Source: Pseudoxanthomonas sp. JBR18
Lineage (GTDB): Bacteria > Pseudomonadota > Gammaproteobacteria > Xanthomonadales > Xanthomonadaceae
Assembly (NCBI RefSeq): GCF_028198165.1
Contig: NZ_CP116339.1
Location: 2,921,001-2,985,000 of the forward strand
Direction of reading: 5' to 3'
Length of the DNA: 64,000 nt
In this document: positions 35,630 to 44,655 of the stretch, in pieces
Layout: each line of letters starts with the position of its first letter
Numbering within the stretch: position 1 is the first letter of the stretch
Program-made: the position numbers and the translations under genes
Notes under the pieces: generated by a model
Database searches by the model: none
Seen by the model: the letters and a program-made list of their open reading frames with translations, nothing else
What the model was told of the DNA's origin: nothing

Positions 35630-36127
35630 ATGCGGATCTCGTTGATCGCCGCGCTGGACCGCCACCACGCCATCGGGCGCGACAACGACCTGCCGTGGCG
35701 GTTGCCTGACGATCTCAAACGCTTCAAGGCGCTGACCCTGGGCAAGCCGGTGCTGATGGGGCGCAAGACGGCGCAGTCGCTGGGCCGCGCGTTGCCGGGG
35801 CGCCTGAACCTGGTGCTGACGCGCAGTGGGCAAGTGCCGTTCGAAGGCATGGTGGCAGTCGACTCCGTTGCCTCCGCGCTGCGGCAAGCCGAGGCGGAAG
35901 GCGCCGAGGAACTGTGCGTGATCGGCGGTGGCGAGGTCTACGCGCTTGTCCTGCCGCAGGCCGACGTCCTGCACCTGACCCACGTGGAGACCGAGGTGGC
36001 CGGCGCCGACGCCTTTTTCCCGCGTTTCGATGCCGCGCAGTGGCAGGTGACCTCGCGTGAAGCGCATGCGGCCGATGCCAGGCATGCGTTCGCGTTTGAA
36101 TTCGTGGACTACGCCAGAACGCGCTAA
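35630..36127 (+). CDS. folA: Dihydrofolate reductase FolA
   Basis: NADPH-dependent reduction of dihydrofolate to tetrahydrofolate. 165 residues from ATG 35630: ISLIAALDRHHAIGRDNDLP with WRLPDDLKRFKALTLG, VLMGRKTAQSLGRALPGR and CVIGGGEVYALVLPQAD. Typical chromosomal DHFR. It works directly with ThyA encoded just upstream. Its TAA overlaps the stop codon of convergent apaH by three bases. Confidence 0.97.
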   Translation: MRISLIAALDRHHAIGRDNDLPWRLPDDLKRFKALTLGKPVLMGRKTAQSLGRALPGRLNLVLTRSGQVPFEGMVAVDSVASALRQAEAEGAEELCVIGGGEVYALVLPQADVLHLTHVETEVAGADAFFPRFDAAQWQVTSREAHAADARHAFAFEFVDYARTR

Positions 36128-36975
36128 GCGCGGCGGGGAAGCGCGGCCGGCGCTTCGACATCGCGACCGGGCACCTGCACCAGGCGCAGTTCGTCGCTGT
36201 CCAGCTGCAGCGCGGTGAGCTTGCCGCCCCAGACCGCGCCGGTGTCGATGGCATGCACGCCAAAGCCGAGCATCAGGCCCAGCGTGGACCAGTGGCCGCA
36301 GACGATCTTGAGTTCACGTAGCTCCCGCCCGGGGACATCGAACCAGGGATACAGCCCCTGGGCCTGGGTCCCGGGCATGCCTTTTTCCTCCACGGCAATG
36401 CGGCCGCGTGGCGTGCAGTAGCGCATCCGGGTCAGCACGTTGATGATGGCGCGCCACCGGTCGGGTCCGGCCAGTCCGGTGGACCAGTTGGGTTTGTCGC
36501 CGTACATGCTGCGCATCAGCTTGCGGAAGCCTGGTCCGCGCAGCTGTTTTTCCACTTCGCGCGCATAGCCTTCGGCCGCGGTGCAGGTCCAGCGCGGCGC
36601 CATGCCGGCATGCAGCATCATCCAGCCCAGCTCGCGGTCGACGTGCACCAGTTCGCGGTGGCGCAGCCATTCGAGCAGCGTGTCGCGGTCGTGCGCCTGC
36701 ACGACGCGGCCCAGGTCCGGATTGACCTTGCGCTGCTCTTCCTCGGTGCGCGTGCCGATCGCCAGCAGTGACAGGTCATGGTTGCCCAGCACCACCTCGG
36801 ACGAGTCACGCAGCGAATACACCAGGCGCAAGGTCTCCAGCGACTGGCCGCCACGGTTGACCAGGTCGCCGCAAAACCACGCACGGTCGCGTGCGGGATC
36901 GAAGTTCAGTTTTTCCAGCAGCCGTGCGGTGGCGTCGTAACAGCCCTGCAGGTCGCCGATGGCCCAGACCGCCAT
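36124..36975 (-). CDS. apaH: Bis(5'-nucleosyl)-tetraphosphatase (symmetrical) ApaH
   Basis: Metallophosphatase that splits Ap4A into two ADP. 283 residues from ATG 36975 with MAVWAIGDLQGCYD, FCGDLVNRGGQSLETLRLVY, VVLGNHDLSLLAI and the late metal histidines in KIVCGHWSTLG. Last gene of the lptD-surA-pdxA-rsmA-apaG-apaH unit, 13 nt after apaG. Its stop overlaps the folA stop on the other strand. Confidence 0.98.
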   Translation of the reverse strand: MAVWAIGDLQGCYDATARLLEKLNFDPARDRAWFCGDLVNRGGQSLETLRLVYSLRDSSEVVLGNHDLSLLAIGTRTEEEQRKVNPDLGRVVQAHDRDTLLEWLRHRELVHVDRELGWMMLHAGMAPRWTCTAAEGYAREVEKQLRGPGFRKLMRSMYGDKPNWSTGLAGPDRWRAIINVLTRMRYCTPRGRIAVEEKGMPGTQAQGLYPWFDVPGRELRELKIVCGHWSTLGLMLGFGVHAIDTGAVWGGKLTALQLDSDELRLVQVPGRDVEAPAALPRRA

Positions 36976-36988
36976 GTCGTGCGTTCCG

Positions 36989-37369
36989 TCAGTGCAGGGT
37001 GCGGGGCACCGACAGCGCGAATGGCGCAATGGGTGCGTCGAAGTGCGTGCCGTCGTCGGCCACCATGTCGTAGCTGCCGCGCATGGTGCCGTGGTCGGTT
37101 TCCAGCACCGCGCCGGAGGTGTACTTGAACTGCTCGCCTGGCCGCAGCCGTGGCTGTTCGCCGACCACGCCTTCGCCATCGACCTGGTCGACCTTGCCGT
37201 TGGCGTCGGTGATCACCCAGTGGCGCGCCACCAGGCGCGCAGGCTTGCTGCCGCGGTTGCGGATCACGATGGTGTAGGCGAAGACGTACTGGCCGTTGTC
37301 CGGCTCGGACCGCTCCTCCAGGAAGCGGGTCGCCACGTCGACATCGATGGCGTATTCGGTGGTGCTCAT
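36989..37369 (-). CDS. apaG: ApaG/CorD protein
   Basis: Single fibronectin-III-like domain protein of unclear function, conserved beside apaH. 126 residues from ATG 37369 ([20 protein letters not shown]); the next in-frame start upstream adds only MKYTVG. Signature [40 protein letters not shown] and [12 protein letters not shown] are present. Lies between rsmA (22 bp) and apaH (13 bp). Confidence 0.97.
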   Translation of the reverse strand: MSTTEYAIDVDVATRFLEERSEPDNGQYVFAYTIVIRNRGSKPARLVARHWVITDANGKVDQVDGEGVVGEQPRLRPGEQFKYTSGAVLETDHGTMRGSYDMVADDGTHFDAPIAPFALSVPRTLH

Positions 37370-37391
37370 GCCGACAGTGTATTTCAAACGA

Positions 37392-38219
37392 TCAAGGCTG
37401 TTCGACTTGCGCGGCGTGGAGCTGGTTGGCCAGGGTGATGAAATCGGCTACGTCGACCTGTTCGGCGCGCATGTCCGGGCGGATGCCTGCCGCTTCGATG
37501 GCGGCGACATCGCATACGGTGGACAGGGCATTACGCAAGGTCTTGCGGCGCTGGCCGAAGGCGGCGCGAACCACGGTCGCCAGCCGCTCCGGCGCGCGCA
37601 CCGTGATCCGGGCCGGATCCTTTGGAATCATGCGGACCACGGCCGAGTCGACCTTGGGCGGCGGACTGAAGGCCCCCGGCGGCACGACGAACAGCGGGAC
37701 GATGTCGCAGTAGGCCTGCAGCATCACGCTCAGGCGTCCGTAGACCTTGCTGCCCGGGCCGGCGGCCATGCGGTCCACGACTTCCTTCTGCAGCATGAAG
37801 TGCATGTCGGCGATGGCCGCGGCGTGGTCCAGTGCATGGAACAGGATCGGCGAGGACAGGTTGTAGGGCAGGTTGCCGACCAGGCGCAGCTTGCGCCCTG
37901 CGGCCAGCTCGGTGAAGTCCACCGACAGCACGTCGCGATGGACGATGGTCAATGTGCCGATCTCCTGCGCCGCAGCGGTGAGCGGTGCAATCAGGTCGCG
38001 ATCGAACTCGATGGCGGTCAGCGCGCCATGTCGGCGCAGGAGCGGAAAGGTGATCGCGCCCTGTCCCGGGCCGATCTCCACCAGCGTGTCGCCCGGCTTG
38101 GGGTCCACGGCGTGCACGATGCGGTCGATGTAATGGCGCTCGTGCAGGAAATGCTGGCCCAGCGCCTTTTTTGCCGGCAGCACGAAGCCGGGCCGGTCGG
38201 CGGAATGCGAAGAGGTCAT
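37392..38219 (-). CDS. rsmA: 16S rRNA dimethyladenosine transferase RsmA (KsgA)
   Basis: SAM-dependent enzyme that dimethylates A1518 and A1519 of 16S rRNA during small-subunit assembly. 275 residues: [23 protein letters not shown] motif [15 protein letters not shown], motif [15 protein letters not shown], and [12 protein letters not shown]. Starts 3 nt after the pdxA stop, so it is probably translationally coupled. Confidence 0.98.
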   Translation of the reverse strand: MTSSHSADRPGFVLPAKKALGQHFLHERHYIDRIVHAVDPKPGDTLVEIGPGQGAITFPLLRRHGALTAIEFDRDLIAPLTAAAQEIGTLTIVHRDVLSVDFTELAAGRKLRLVGNLPYNLSSPILFHALDHAAAIADMHFMLQKEVVDRMAAGPGSKVYGRLSVMLQAYCDIVPLFVVPPGAFSPPPKVDSAVVRMIPKDPARITVRAPERLATVVRAAFGQRRKTLRNALSTVCDVAAIEAAGIRPDMRAEQVDVADFITLANQLHAAQVEQP

Positions 38220-38222
38220 GAT

Positions 38223-39197
38223 TCAGAGTGTACGGCGCGCGGCCATGGCCGCGCAGGTACGCACGGCGGCAAACAGGCTGGAGGGGTCCGCGATGCCTTT
38301 CCCGGCCAGCGGCAGGGCGGTGCCGTGATCGACCGCCACGCGTGGGTAGGGCAGGCCCAGGGTCAGGTTCACGGCCTGCTCGAAGCCGCTGTACTTGAGG
38401 ACGGGCAGCCCCTGGTCGTGGTACATCGCCAGCACCGCGTCGCATCCGCGCAGCTTGTCGGGCAGGAACGCGGTATCGGCTGGCAGCGGACCGATCAGGT
38501 CGTGTCCCTGCGCGCGCAGCCGCTCCATGACCGGGATGATCAGGTCCAGTTCCTCGCGCCCGAGATGTCCCTCCTCCCCGGCGTGGGGATTGAGGCCCAG
38601 CACGGCCAGGCGCGGGGCGGCGATACCGAAGTCACGGCGCAGGGCCATCATCGTGGTATCCACGGCGTGACGTAGCGCGGTCTCGGTGATCGCGTCGGGG
38701 ACGGCGCGCAGCGGGAGATGGGTGGTGACCAGGGCCACGCGGACGATGTCGTTGGCGAGCATCATCACCACCTCGCACCCGGCGTGCCGGGCCAGCAGTT
38801 CGGTGGTGCCGGTATAGGCGATGCCGCCGTCGTTGATGATCGCCTTGTGCACCGGGCCGGTGACCACGCCGGCGAACCGGCCGCTCACGCAGCCATCTGC
38901 AGCGGCCGTGAGCGCGCCGATCACGGCGGCGGCATTCCGGGGCTCGGGAACACCAAAGCGGGATGGAACGGCGTTGGAGATCGAGATGAGCGGCAGATCG
39001 CCCGGCTTCTGCGGGACCTCGTCGGGTCCGAGCAGCTGAAGCGGCAGGTCAAGCGCCTGGGCAGCGGCACGCAGCGTGTCGCCATCGCCGAAGGTCACCA
39101 GCCGGCAGTCTTGCCGCAGGGTCTGGGCCAGGCGGATGCAAAGCTCTGGCCCGATCCCGGCCGGCTCGCCCGGCACCAGCGCGAGCGTGGGGATCAT
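38223..39197 (-). CDS. pdxA: 4-hydroxythreonine-4-phosphate dehydrogenase PdxA
   Basis: Oxidises 4-phosphohydroxy-L-threonine in the DXP-dependent pyridoxal phosphate pathway. 324 residues: LALVPGEPAGIGPELCIRLA, GPVHKAIINDGGIAYTGTTE, metal-site histidines in LNPHAGEEGHLGREE and MYHDQGLPVLKY, then TLGLPYPRVAVDHGTA. Starts 6 nt after surA. Member of the conserved outer-membrane/PLP/rRNA operon. Confidence 0.98.
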   Translation of the reverse strand: MIPTLALVPGEPAGIGPELCIRLAQTLRQDCRLVTFGDGDTLRAAAQALDLPLQLLGPDEVPQKPGDLPLISISNAVPSRFGVPEPRNAAAVIGALTAAADGCVSGRFAGVVTGPVHKAIINDGGIAYTGTTELLARHAGCEVVMMLANDIVRVALVTTHLPLRAVPDAITETALRHAVDTTMMALRRDFGIAAPRLAVLGLNPHAGEEGHLGREELDLIIPVMERLRAQGHDLIGPLPADTAFLPDKLRGCDAVLAMYHDQGLPVLKYSGFEQAVNLTLGLPYPRVAVDHGTALPLAGKGIADPSSLFAAVRTCAAMAARRTL

Positions 39198-39203
39198 GTG
39201 TGT

Positions 39204-40637
39204 TTACGGCATCTGCGAGGATGCAGCCGAACCCGGCACCTCGCTGTCGCTGCTGCCGCCACGCTTCTTGCCGGCCTTGGCGGCTTCTTCGGCAGCGCCC
39301 GGAGCGCTCATCACGGTATCGGGCGTCGCGCTGTCGATCGCGGCATTGCCGGTGCGGAAGCTGACATAGGCCTCGCCACGCAGCTCGAGCAGGTAGCGGT
39401 TGTATTCCTCTTCCAGCTTGCGGCGGCCGATGGTGTCACGCACCTGCGCACGACGGTTCTTTTCGGTCACGTCGGACTGGCGCGTGCCTTCGCGCTGGAC
39501 GATGTGCCAGCCGGCCTCGGTGCGGAAGGGCTGGCTGACCTGCCCATCCTGCAGCGAGGTCAGCTGCTGGCCGAAGTCCGGGCCGAACTGGTCGGCGGTG
39601 AACCAGCCCAACTCGCCGCCATCGTTGTTGGTGTTGGCGTCCTCGGAGGACTCCTTGGCCACCTCGGCGAAATCCGCGCCGCCGGTGATGCGGGCGCGCA
39701 GGGTGTCGATCTTGGCCTTGGCCGCGTTCGCATCCTGCAGTTCGGTGATGCGGACCAGGATGTGCCGGGCGTGGTACTCGGTGACCATCTGCGGCTGCGC
39801 CTGGGAGGCGTCGCGGGTCTCCACCAGCTTGAGCAACTGGAAGCCGGACGGACCGCGGATCGGGCCGACCACCTGGCCCGGTTGCATGCCCTTGAGCGTG
39901 TTGACGAAGGCGACCGGGATTTCATCCTGGCTGCGCCAGCCCAGGTCGCCGCCTTCCAGTGCGTTGGGGCTGTCGGAATAGCGCACGGCGGCGGCGGCGA
40001 AATCCATTTCGTTGCGATCGAGCAGGCCCTTGACGCCGTCCACCTTCTTCTGGGCGGTGGCGATCTGCTCGGCCGTGGCACCCTCGGGCAGGCCGATCAG
40101 GATGTGGGCCAGGTGATACTGCACGCCATTGGCCTGGGCCTTGAGCGCGGCGTCGACCTCGGCTTCGCTGACCCGGATGCGACTCTGGCCATAGCTCTGG
40201 CGCAGGCGCTGGACGGTGATCTCATCCTTCAGCGAGGCGCGGAATTCATCGAAGGACAGGCCGTCGGCGGCCAGGCGCTGGCGCAGGCCATCGACGGTGG
40301 TGCCGTTCTGCTGGGCGACCGCGCCGACGGCATTGTTGACTTCCTCGTCGCTGACGCGGATGCCGTTTTCCTGCGCGCGCTGGACCTGCAGCTTGACCAG
40401 GACCAGGCGCTCAAGCACCTGCCGGCGCAACACGTCCGGGGGCGGCAGCTGGCCGGGGTTGCTGGCGTACTGGGCGTTGACGTTGGCCACTGCGCGGTCC
40501 AGCTCGCTCTGCAGGACGACATCGTCGTTGACCACGGCGGCGATGCCATCCAACGGCTGGGCCTGCTGGGCGTGCAGGGGGGCGGCAATGACGGATGCGG
40601 CCAGCAGGCCGGCGGCGAAGAGGGTTCGAATGGTCAT
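39204..40637 (-). CDS. surA: Periplasmic chaperone / peptidyl-prolyl isomerase SurA
   Basis: Outer-membrane-protein chaperone. 477 residues with a signal peptide (MTIRTLFAAGLLAASVIAAP, LHA), an N-terminal chaperone domain (LDGIAAVVNDDVVLQSELDR) and two parvulin domains (about 172-275, YHLAHILIGLP...GGDLGW; about 285-390, YHARHILVRI...GGELGWFTADQFG). A charged C-terminal extension rich in K/S follows the last helix. The lptD gene, whose product is a SurA client, lies just upstream with an 8-nt gap. Confidence 0.97.
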   Translation of the reverse strand: MTIRTLFAAGLLAASVIAAPLHAQQAQPLDGIAAVVNDDVVLQSELDRAVANVNAQYASNPGQLPPPDVLRRQVLERLVLVKLQVQRAQENGIRVSDEEVNNAVGAVAQQNGTTVDGLRQRLAADGLSFDEFRASLKDEITVQRLRQSYGQSRIRVSEAEVDAALKAQANGVQYHLAHILIGLPEGATAEQIATAQKKVDGVKGLLDRNEMDFAAAAVRYSDSPNALEGGDLGWRSQDEIPVAFVNTLKGMQPGQVVGPIRGPSGFQLLKLVETRDASQAQPQMVTEYHARHILVRITELQDANAAKAKIDTLRARITGGADFAEVAKESSEDANTNNDGGELGWFTADQFGPDFGQQLTSLQDGQVSQPFRTEAGWHIVQREGTRQSDVTEKNRRAQVRDTIGRRKLEEEYNRYLLELRGEAYVSFRTGNAAIDSATPDTVMSAPGAAEEAAKAGKKRGGSSDSEVPGSAASSQMP

Positions 40638-40645
40638 GGAAGTCT

Positions 40646-43057
40646 TCAGAACGGATCGGTGCCGGCGTCGTCGCTGTCGTCGAGGTCCGGTGCGGCGACG
40701 CTGGGGGGAACCAGATAGAGGTCGTCGCGGTAGTAGCCGAGAATACCACGGCGCAGGGTCTTGTCCGTGTTCTGGCCCAGCGAGGCCAGGCCCTTGAGGA
40801 TGAAGTCCAGCTGGATCTGGTTGTCCTGTTCACCCTCGCGATTGCGCACGTAGTGACGGCCGACCAGACGTACCGCCAGGCAGCAGCTGTCCCACTGCAC
40901 GCCGGCGATGGCTTCCAGGGTCTTGCGATCCTGAAACGAGTAGTAATACCGGCCCACCACGCTCCAGACCGGGTTGATCGGATACAGGAACGAGAAGTCC
41001 GCCTGCTTGAGTACGTCACGGCGATACCGGTAGGACAGGTTGATCACGCCATCGCCGCCGATCAGGTAGCGCGAGCGGAAGCTGATCAGGTCGGCGCGGC
41101 TGTTCTTGGCGTCGTACTGGTAGGAGGCACCCAGGGTCCAGCGATCGGTCGGCATGTAGTTCGAGTCGGCGATCCAGGCCGATTTCCCCTTCTCGATGGG
41201 GTCCGAGTTGTTGTCCAGGACGACTTGGGAGTCCTCGAAATACAGGATTTGGCCCAGGCTGATGTTGAATTTCTCCAGGCCGTCGGTCTGGCGGATCGAA
41301 CGGCTGGTCAAGGCCAGCGTCAGCTGGTTGGCATCGGTCTGGCGGTCGGCCCCCGAGAAGCGGTTGTCGCGGAACAACTGGCCCCAGCTGTAGGTCATGT
41401 CGCGGGTGTCGAACAATGGCAGGTTGCTCTGATCGCGATAGGGGACATTGAGGTAGTACAGGCGCGGCTCGAGCGTCTGCAGATAAGGCGTATCGCCCCA
41501 CTGCGCATCGCGATCGAAGAACAGTCCCGCATCCAGGGTCGTGATTGGCGTCGAGCGGGTTGGCGTCCTGTCGCCGCCAAGCTGGTCGGCCAGGCCTTGG
41601 TCCAGATCATAGGCGGTGTAGCGATACGCAAGGCCCGGCTCGACGAACCAGGACGCACCGCGAAGGGGGAGCGAGACGTAGGGCTTCAGGTCAAGGCGGC
41701 TACCGCCATCCTTTTCGCTGTGTTCGAAACGGGTCGCGTTGGACTTCAGGCCAACGGTGAACCAGTCAGAGATCGGGCGCTCATAGTTGAAGAACAGTCG
41801 CGGGAGACTGTCATATGGCAAGTTGGCCTTGTTGATGGTGTAGTCGGCCGACTGATAGAGCTCGGTTTCCGCGCCCGCGCTCCAGTACTGCGAACGCCCG
41901 TAGATACCTGCGGTGCTGGTCAGGATCGAGGTGGCGTAGCCCGAGCCATTGGAAATGCCGCCGTTGTCTTCCAGGTAACGGGAGTCGCTGATCCACGAAA
42001 GATCGGCGCGTGCCTGCCAGGTGCTGTCGAGATCGTGATGGCCCCGGAAGCGCAGGAAGCCGCGGTTCTTGTCCCGGAGGGGGTCGCCATAGATGTCTTC
42101 GTCACCGCTGCCTGGCAGCGCGTTGGCGTACTCGTCCGCACGACGATCCACCAGATCGTCCTTGGGCATCCAGGCGCCTTCCAGCTTGCCTTCGCCACCG
42201 TGATAGAGGTAGCGGAACTCGCCGCCCAGCACGATCCCGCGATCGCTCATGTAGCGCGGATACAACGTGGCATCGTAGTTGGGCGCCAGGTTGAGGTAGA
42301 TCGGCTGCTCGTAGTCGAAACCGTTCTTGCCCGACAGGCCGATCTTGGGGTACAGCAGGCCGGTCTGGCGACGGTCATCGATCGGGAACTTGAACCACGG
42401 GGCGTACAGGATCGGGATCTTGCCCAGGCGCACGACGGCGTGGTGCGCCGTGGCGAAGCCTTCGTCGGTATTGACGTCGATTTCCTTGGCACGCAGGTAC
42501 CAGCGCTGCCAGGCCGGTTCCTGCGGATCGCAGGTGGTGTAGGTCGAGCCCAGCAGCTCTCCTTCTGGGCCGGCCATGTGGATGCGCGAGGCCTCGCCGT
42601 TGCCGCGGCGGGCCATCAGCTGGTACTGGACGTCCTCGACGGTATGGGTGTCCTGTTCCTGGTTGCCGCTGGCGCGCTTGGCGACCATGCGGATCCCCGA
42701 GTCCTGGTAACGGACATTGCCGTCGGCGGTGTAGGTGCCGGCTTCCTGGTTGAGGAACAGGTTATCGGCGTTGAGGTACTGGTCGCCGCGGCGCAGCACC
42801 ACGTTGCCCTGATAGTTGGCCGCGCTCGGGTCGCCAGCCAGGGTATCGCCGGTGATGTCGGTGGGCAGGAGCTGGCTCTGCGCGCGCTGCGAGGCCTGAT
42901 CCTTGGGCGCCACGGCGGCCGGTGCCCCTTCGAAGGCCGGGATCGGGTCCGTGACCGGACACAGCGCATAGCTGACAGGCTTTTCGTCGGCGGCCATGGC
43001 CGGCAAGGCCAGGGCAATGCTGAACGGGATGGGCAGCAGGCGGAAAGCTCGACGCAC
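40646..43057 (-). CDS. lptD: LPS-assembly outer membrane protein LptD
   Basis: Beta-barrel that, with LptE, inserts LPS into the outer leaflet. 803 residues from GTG 43057, with a signal peptide (MRRAFRLLPIPFSIALALPA, MA). An OstA/LptA-like N-terminal domain (QGNVVLRRGDQYLNADNLFL) is followed by the barrel. Cysteines lie in positions matching the disulfide set of LptD: YALCPV near the mature start, TTCDPQ, and the pair in DSCCLAVRLVG. First gene of the surA-pdxA-rsmA-apaGH block; 113 bp separate it from the upstream gene. Confidence 0.97.
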   Translation of the reverse strand: MRRAFRLLPIPFSIALALPAMAADEKPVSYALCPVTDPIPAFEGAPAAVAPKDQASQRAQSQLLPTDITGDTLAGDPSAANYQGNVVLRRGDQYLNADNLFLNQEAGTYTADGNVRYQDSGIRMVAKRASGNQEQDTHTVEDVQYQLMARRGNGEASRIHMAGPEGELLGSTYTTCDPQEPAWQRWYLRAKEIDVNTDEGFATAHHAVVRLGKIPILYAPWFKFPIDDRRQTGLLYPKIGLSGKNGFDYEQPIYLNLAPNYDATLYPRYMSDRGIVLGGEFRYLYHGGEGKLEGAWMPKDDLVDRRADEYANALPGSGDEDIYGDPLRDKNRGFLRFRGHHDLDSTWQARADLSWISDSRYLEDNGGISNGSGYATSILTSTAGIYGRSQYWSAGAETELYQSADYTINKANLPYDSLPRLFFNYERPISDWFTVGLKSNATRFEHSEKDGGSRLDLKPYVSLPLRGASWFVEPGLAYRYTAYDLDQGLADQLGGDRTPTRSTPITTLDAGLFFDRDAQWGDTPYLQTLEPRLYYLNVPYRDQSNLPLFDTRDMTYSWGQLFRDNRFSGADRQTDANQLTLALTSRSIRQTDGLEKFNISLGQILYFEDSQVVLDNNSDPIEKGKSAWIADSNYMPTDRWTLGASYQYDAKNSRADLISFRSRYLIGGDGVINLSYRYRRDVLKQADFSFLYPINPVWSVVGRYYYSFQDRKTLEAIAGVQWDSCCLAVRLVGRHYVRNREGEQDNQIQLDFILKGLASLGQNTDKTLRRGILGYYRDDLYLVPPSVAAPDLDDSDDAGTDPF

Positions 43058-43170
43058 GCGTGGTGGAATCCGGACGAAAAACGGCCGTTAGCTTGCCGTA
43101 TCGGTGTGCAGGGGGCAATGAAGACGCCGTCACGACGTCGGGCTCGGGTTCATCCGCCCCCGGTGGCGGC

Positions 43171-44079
43171 TCAGCGCAGGGCGGCCACATGGGCGCTGCT
43201 GCACTCGCGCAGCGCTTCCAGGTCGTAGCCGCCCTCGAGCATCGAAACGATCCGCCCGCTGGCGTGGCGCTCGGCGATCGCGCGCAGGCGTCCGGTGATC
43301 CAGGCGAAATCCTCGGTCTCCAGCATCAGGTCGGCCAGCGGGTCGCGCATATGGGCGTCGAAGCCGGCCGAGATCATCAGCAGCTGGGGGCGGAAGGCCT
43401 CGATCGCGGGCAGCATCTGGTCCTCCCACAGGTTGCGGAACACGAAGCTGCCGCTGCCCGGTGGCAGCAGGGCGTTGATCACATTGCCAACGCCACGTTC
43501 GGAAGGGGCGCCGCTGTACGGGTACAAGCCCGATTCGTGGCTGCTGAAGTAGGCCACGCGCGGATCCTCGAAGAAGATCGCCTGGGTGCCGTTGCCGTGA
43601 TGGACATCGAAGTCGACCACCGCCACGCGCTCGAGCCGATGCTGGGCGCAGGCATAGGCCGCGCCGATGGCGATGTTGTTGAGCAGGCAGAAGCCCATCG
43701 CCGAGCTCGCCGTGGCGTGGTGTCCCGGTGGGCGGACCGCGCAGAAGGCGATCGGATCGGTCCCGTCCATGACTGCATCCACCGCGGCCACCGCCGCGCC
43801 GGCGGCGCGCAGGGCGGCCGCGCGCGATTGCGGGCAGATCACCGTGTCCGGGTCGAGCATGCGAAAGCCGGAGAAGTCCTGTTGCATGACCGCATCGACA
43901 TGCTCCTGGCTGTGCACCCGGCGCAGGTCGCCGAGTTTGGCGGCAGGCGCTTCGCGCCAGTCCAGGTCGCCATGCTCCCGCCGCAGGGTCTCCAGGACCA
44001 CTTCCAGGCGCGCCGGACGCTCGGGGTGTTCCGGACCGGGATCGTGGGCCAGGCAGGCGGGGTGGGTGAGGATGATCAC
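43171..44079 (-). CDS. Histone deacetylase-family (acetylpolyamine amidohydrolase-like) protein
   Basis: Zinc-dependent deacetylase fold. 302 residues from GTG 44079, which overlaps the upstream gene's stop by 3 nt. Seen: HPACLAHDPGPEHPERPARL, FCAVRPPGHHAT with the catalytic His pair, metal-site VVDFDVHHGNGTQAIFF, and SAGFDAHMRDPLADL with the second metal Asp. Bacterial members deacetylate polyamines or other small amides; the substrate is not deducible. Co-transcribed with the cobalamin adenosyltransferase gene. Confidence 0.93.
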   Translation of the reverse strand: MIILTHPACLAHDPGPEHPERPARLEVVLETLRREHGDLDWREAPAAKLGDLRRVHSQEHVDAVMQQDFSGFRMLDPDTVICPQSRAAALRAAGAAVAAVDAVMDGTDPIAFCAVRPPGHHATASSAMGFCLLNNIAIGAAYACAQHRLERVAVVDFDVHHGNGTQAIFFEDPRVAYFSSHESGLYPYSGAPSERGVGNVINALLPPGSGSFVFRNLWEDQMLPAIEAFRPQLLMISAGFDAHMRDPLADLMLETEDFAWITGRLRAIAERHASGRIVSMLEGGYDLEALRECSSAHVAALR

Positions 44080-44639
44080 GGCGCAGGCGTGCGGCGCTGG
44101 TGGTTCCAGAGGACTTCACCGGCGCCGTCGGCCCGGGCCAGGACGCGGGCCAGGACGAACAGCAGGTCCGAGAGCCGGTTGAGGTAATGCACCGCCTCGG
44201 CGCGGACCGGCTCCTGACGCCCCAGGGCGACGGTTTCGCGCTCGGCACGGCGCACGATGGTGCGGGCCAGGTGGCAGCGCGCGGACGCTTCGCCACCGGC
44301 TGGCAGGATGAAGTCCTTCAGCGGCGGCAGCGTCTCGTTGTACTGGTCCAGGCTGCGCTCCAGCGCGTCCACGTCCTGCGCGGTGATCGCCGCATGCCCG
44401 GGGATGCACAGCTCCCCGCCCAGGTCGAACAGCTGGTGCTGCACCATGGTCAGCAGGTCGCGGATGTCCGCCGCGATGCCTGGGACGGCCAGCAACACGC
44501 CCAGCGCGGAGTTGGCTTCGTCCACCGTCCCGTAGGCATTGACCCGCAACGAGTCCTTGCCGGTGCGGCTGCCGTCCCCGAGCCCGGTGCTGCCATCGTC
44601 ACCGGTCCGAGTATAGATGCGCGAGAGTCGATGGCCCAT
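44076..44639 (-). CDS. Cob(I)alamin adenosyltransferase, PduO type
   Basis: Transfers adenosyl from ATP to cob(I)alamin. 187 residues from ATG 44639: YTRTGDDGSTGLGDGSRTGK (ATP loop), VNAYGTVDEANSALG, then LPAGGEASARCHLARTIVRR and AERE in the helical core. In-frame extension to 44708 is unlikely. The stop overlaps the next gene's start. A membrane protein gene lies 16 bp upstream, so the three form a probable operon, which suggests corrinoid handling. Confidence 0.95.
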   Translation of the reverse strand: MGHRLSRIYTRTGDDGSTGLGDGSRTGKDSLRVNAYGTVDEANSALGVLLAVPGIAADIRDLLTMVQHQLFDLGGELCIPGHAAITAQDVDALERSLDQYNETLPPLKDFILPAGGEASARCHLARTIVRRAERETVALGRQEPVRAEAVHYLNRLSDLLFVLARVLARADGAGEVLWNHQRRTPAP

Positions 44640-44655
44640 GCCGGTCGGGCCGGCC

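Noticed and set aside
38718..43228. Long plus-strand frames across pdxA, surA and lptD.
   Set aside because: Shadows of a strongly conserved minus-strand operon; composition (Gly/Gln/His/Ala) is typical of antisense translation in GC-rich DNA.
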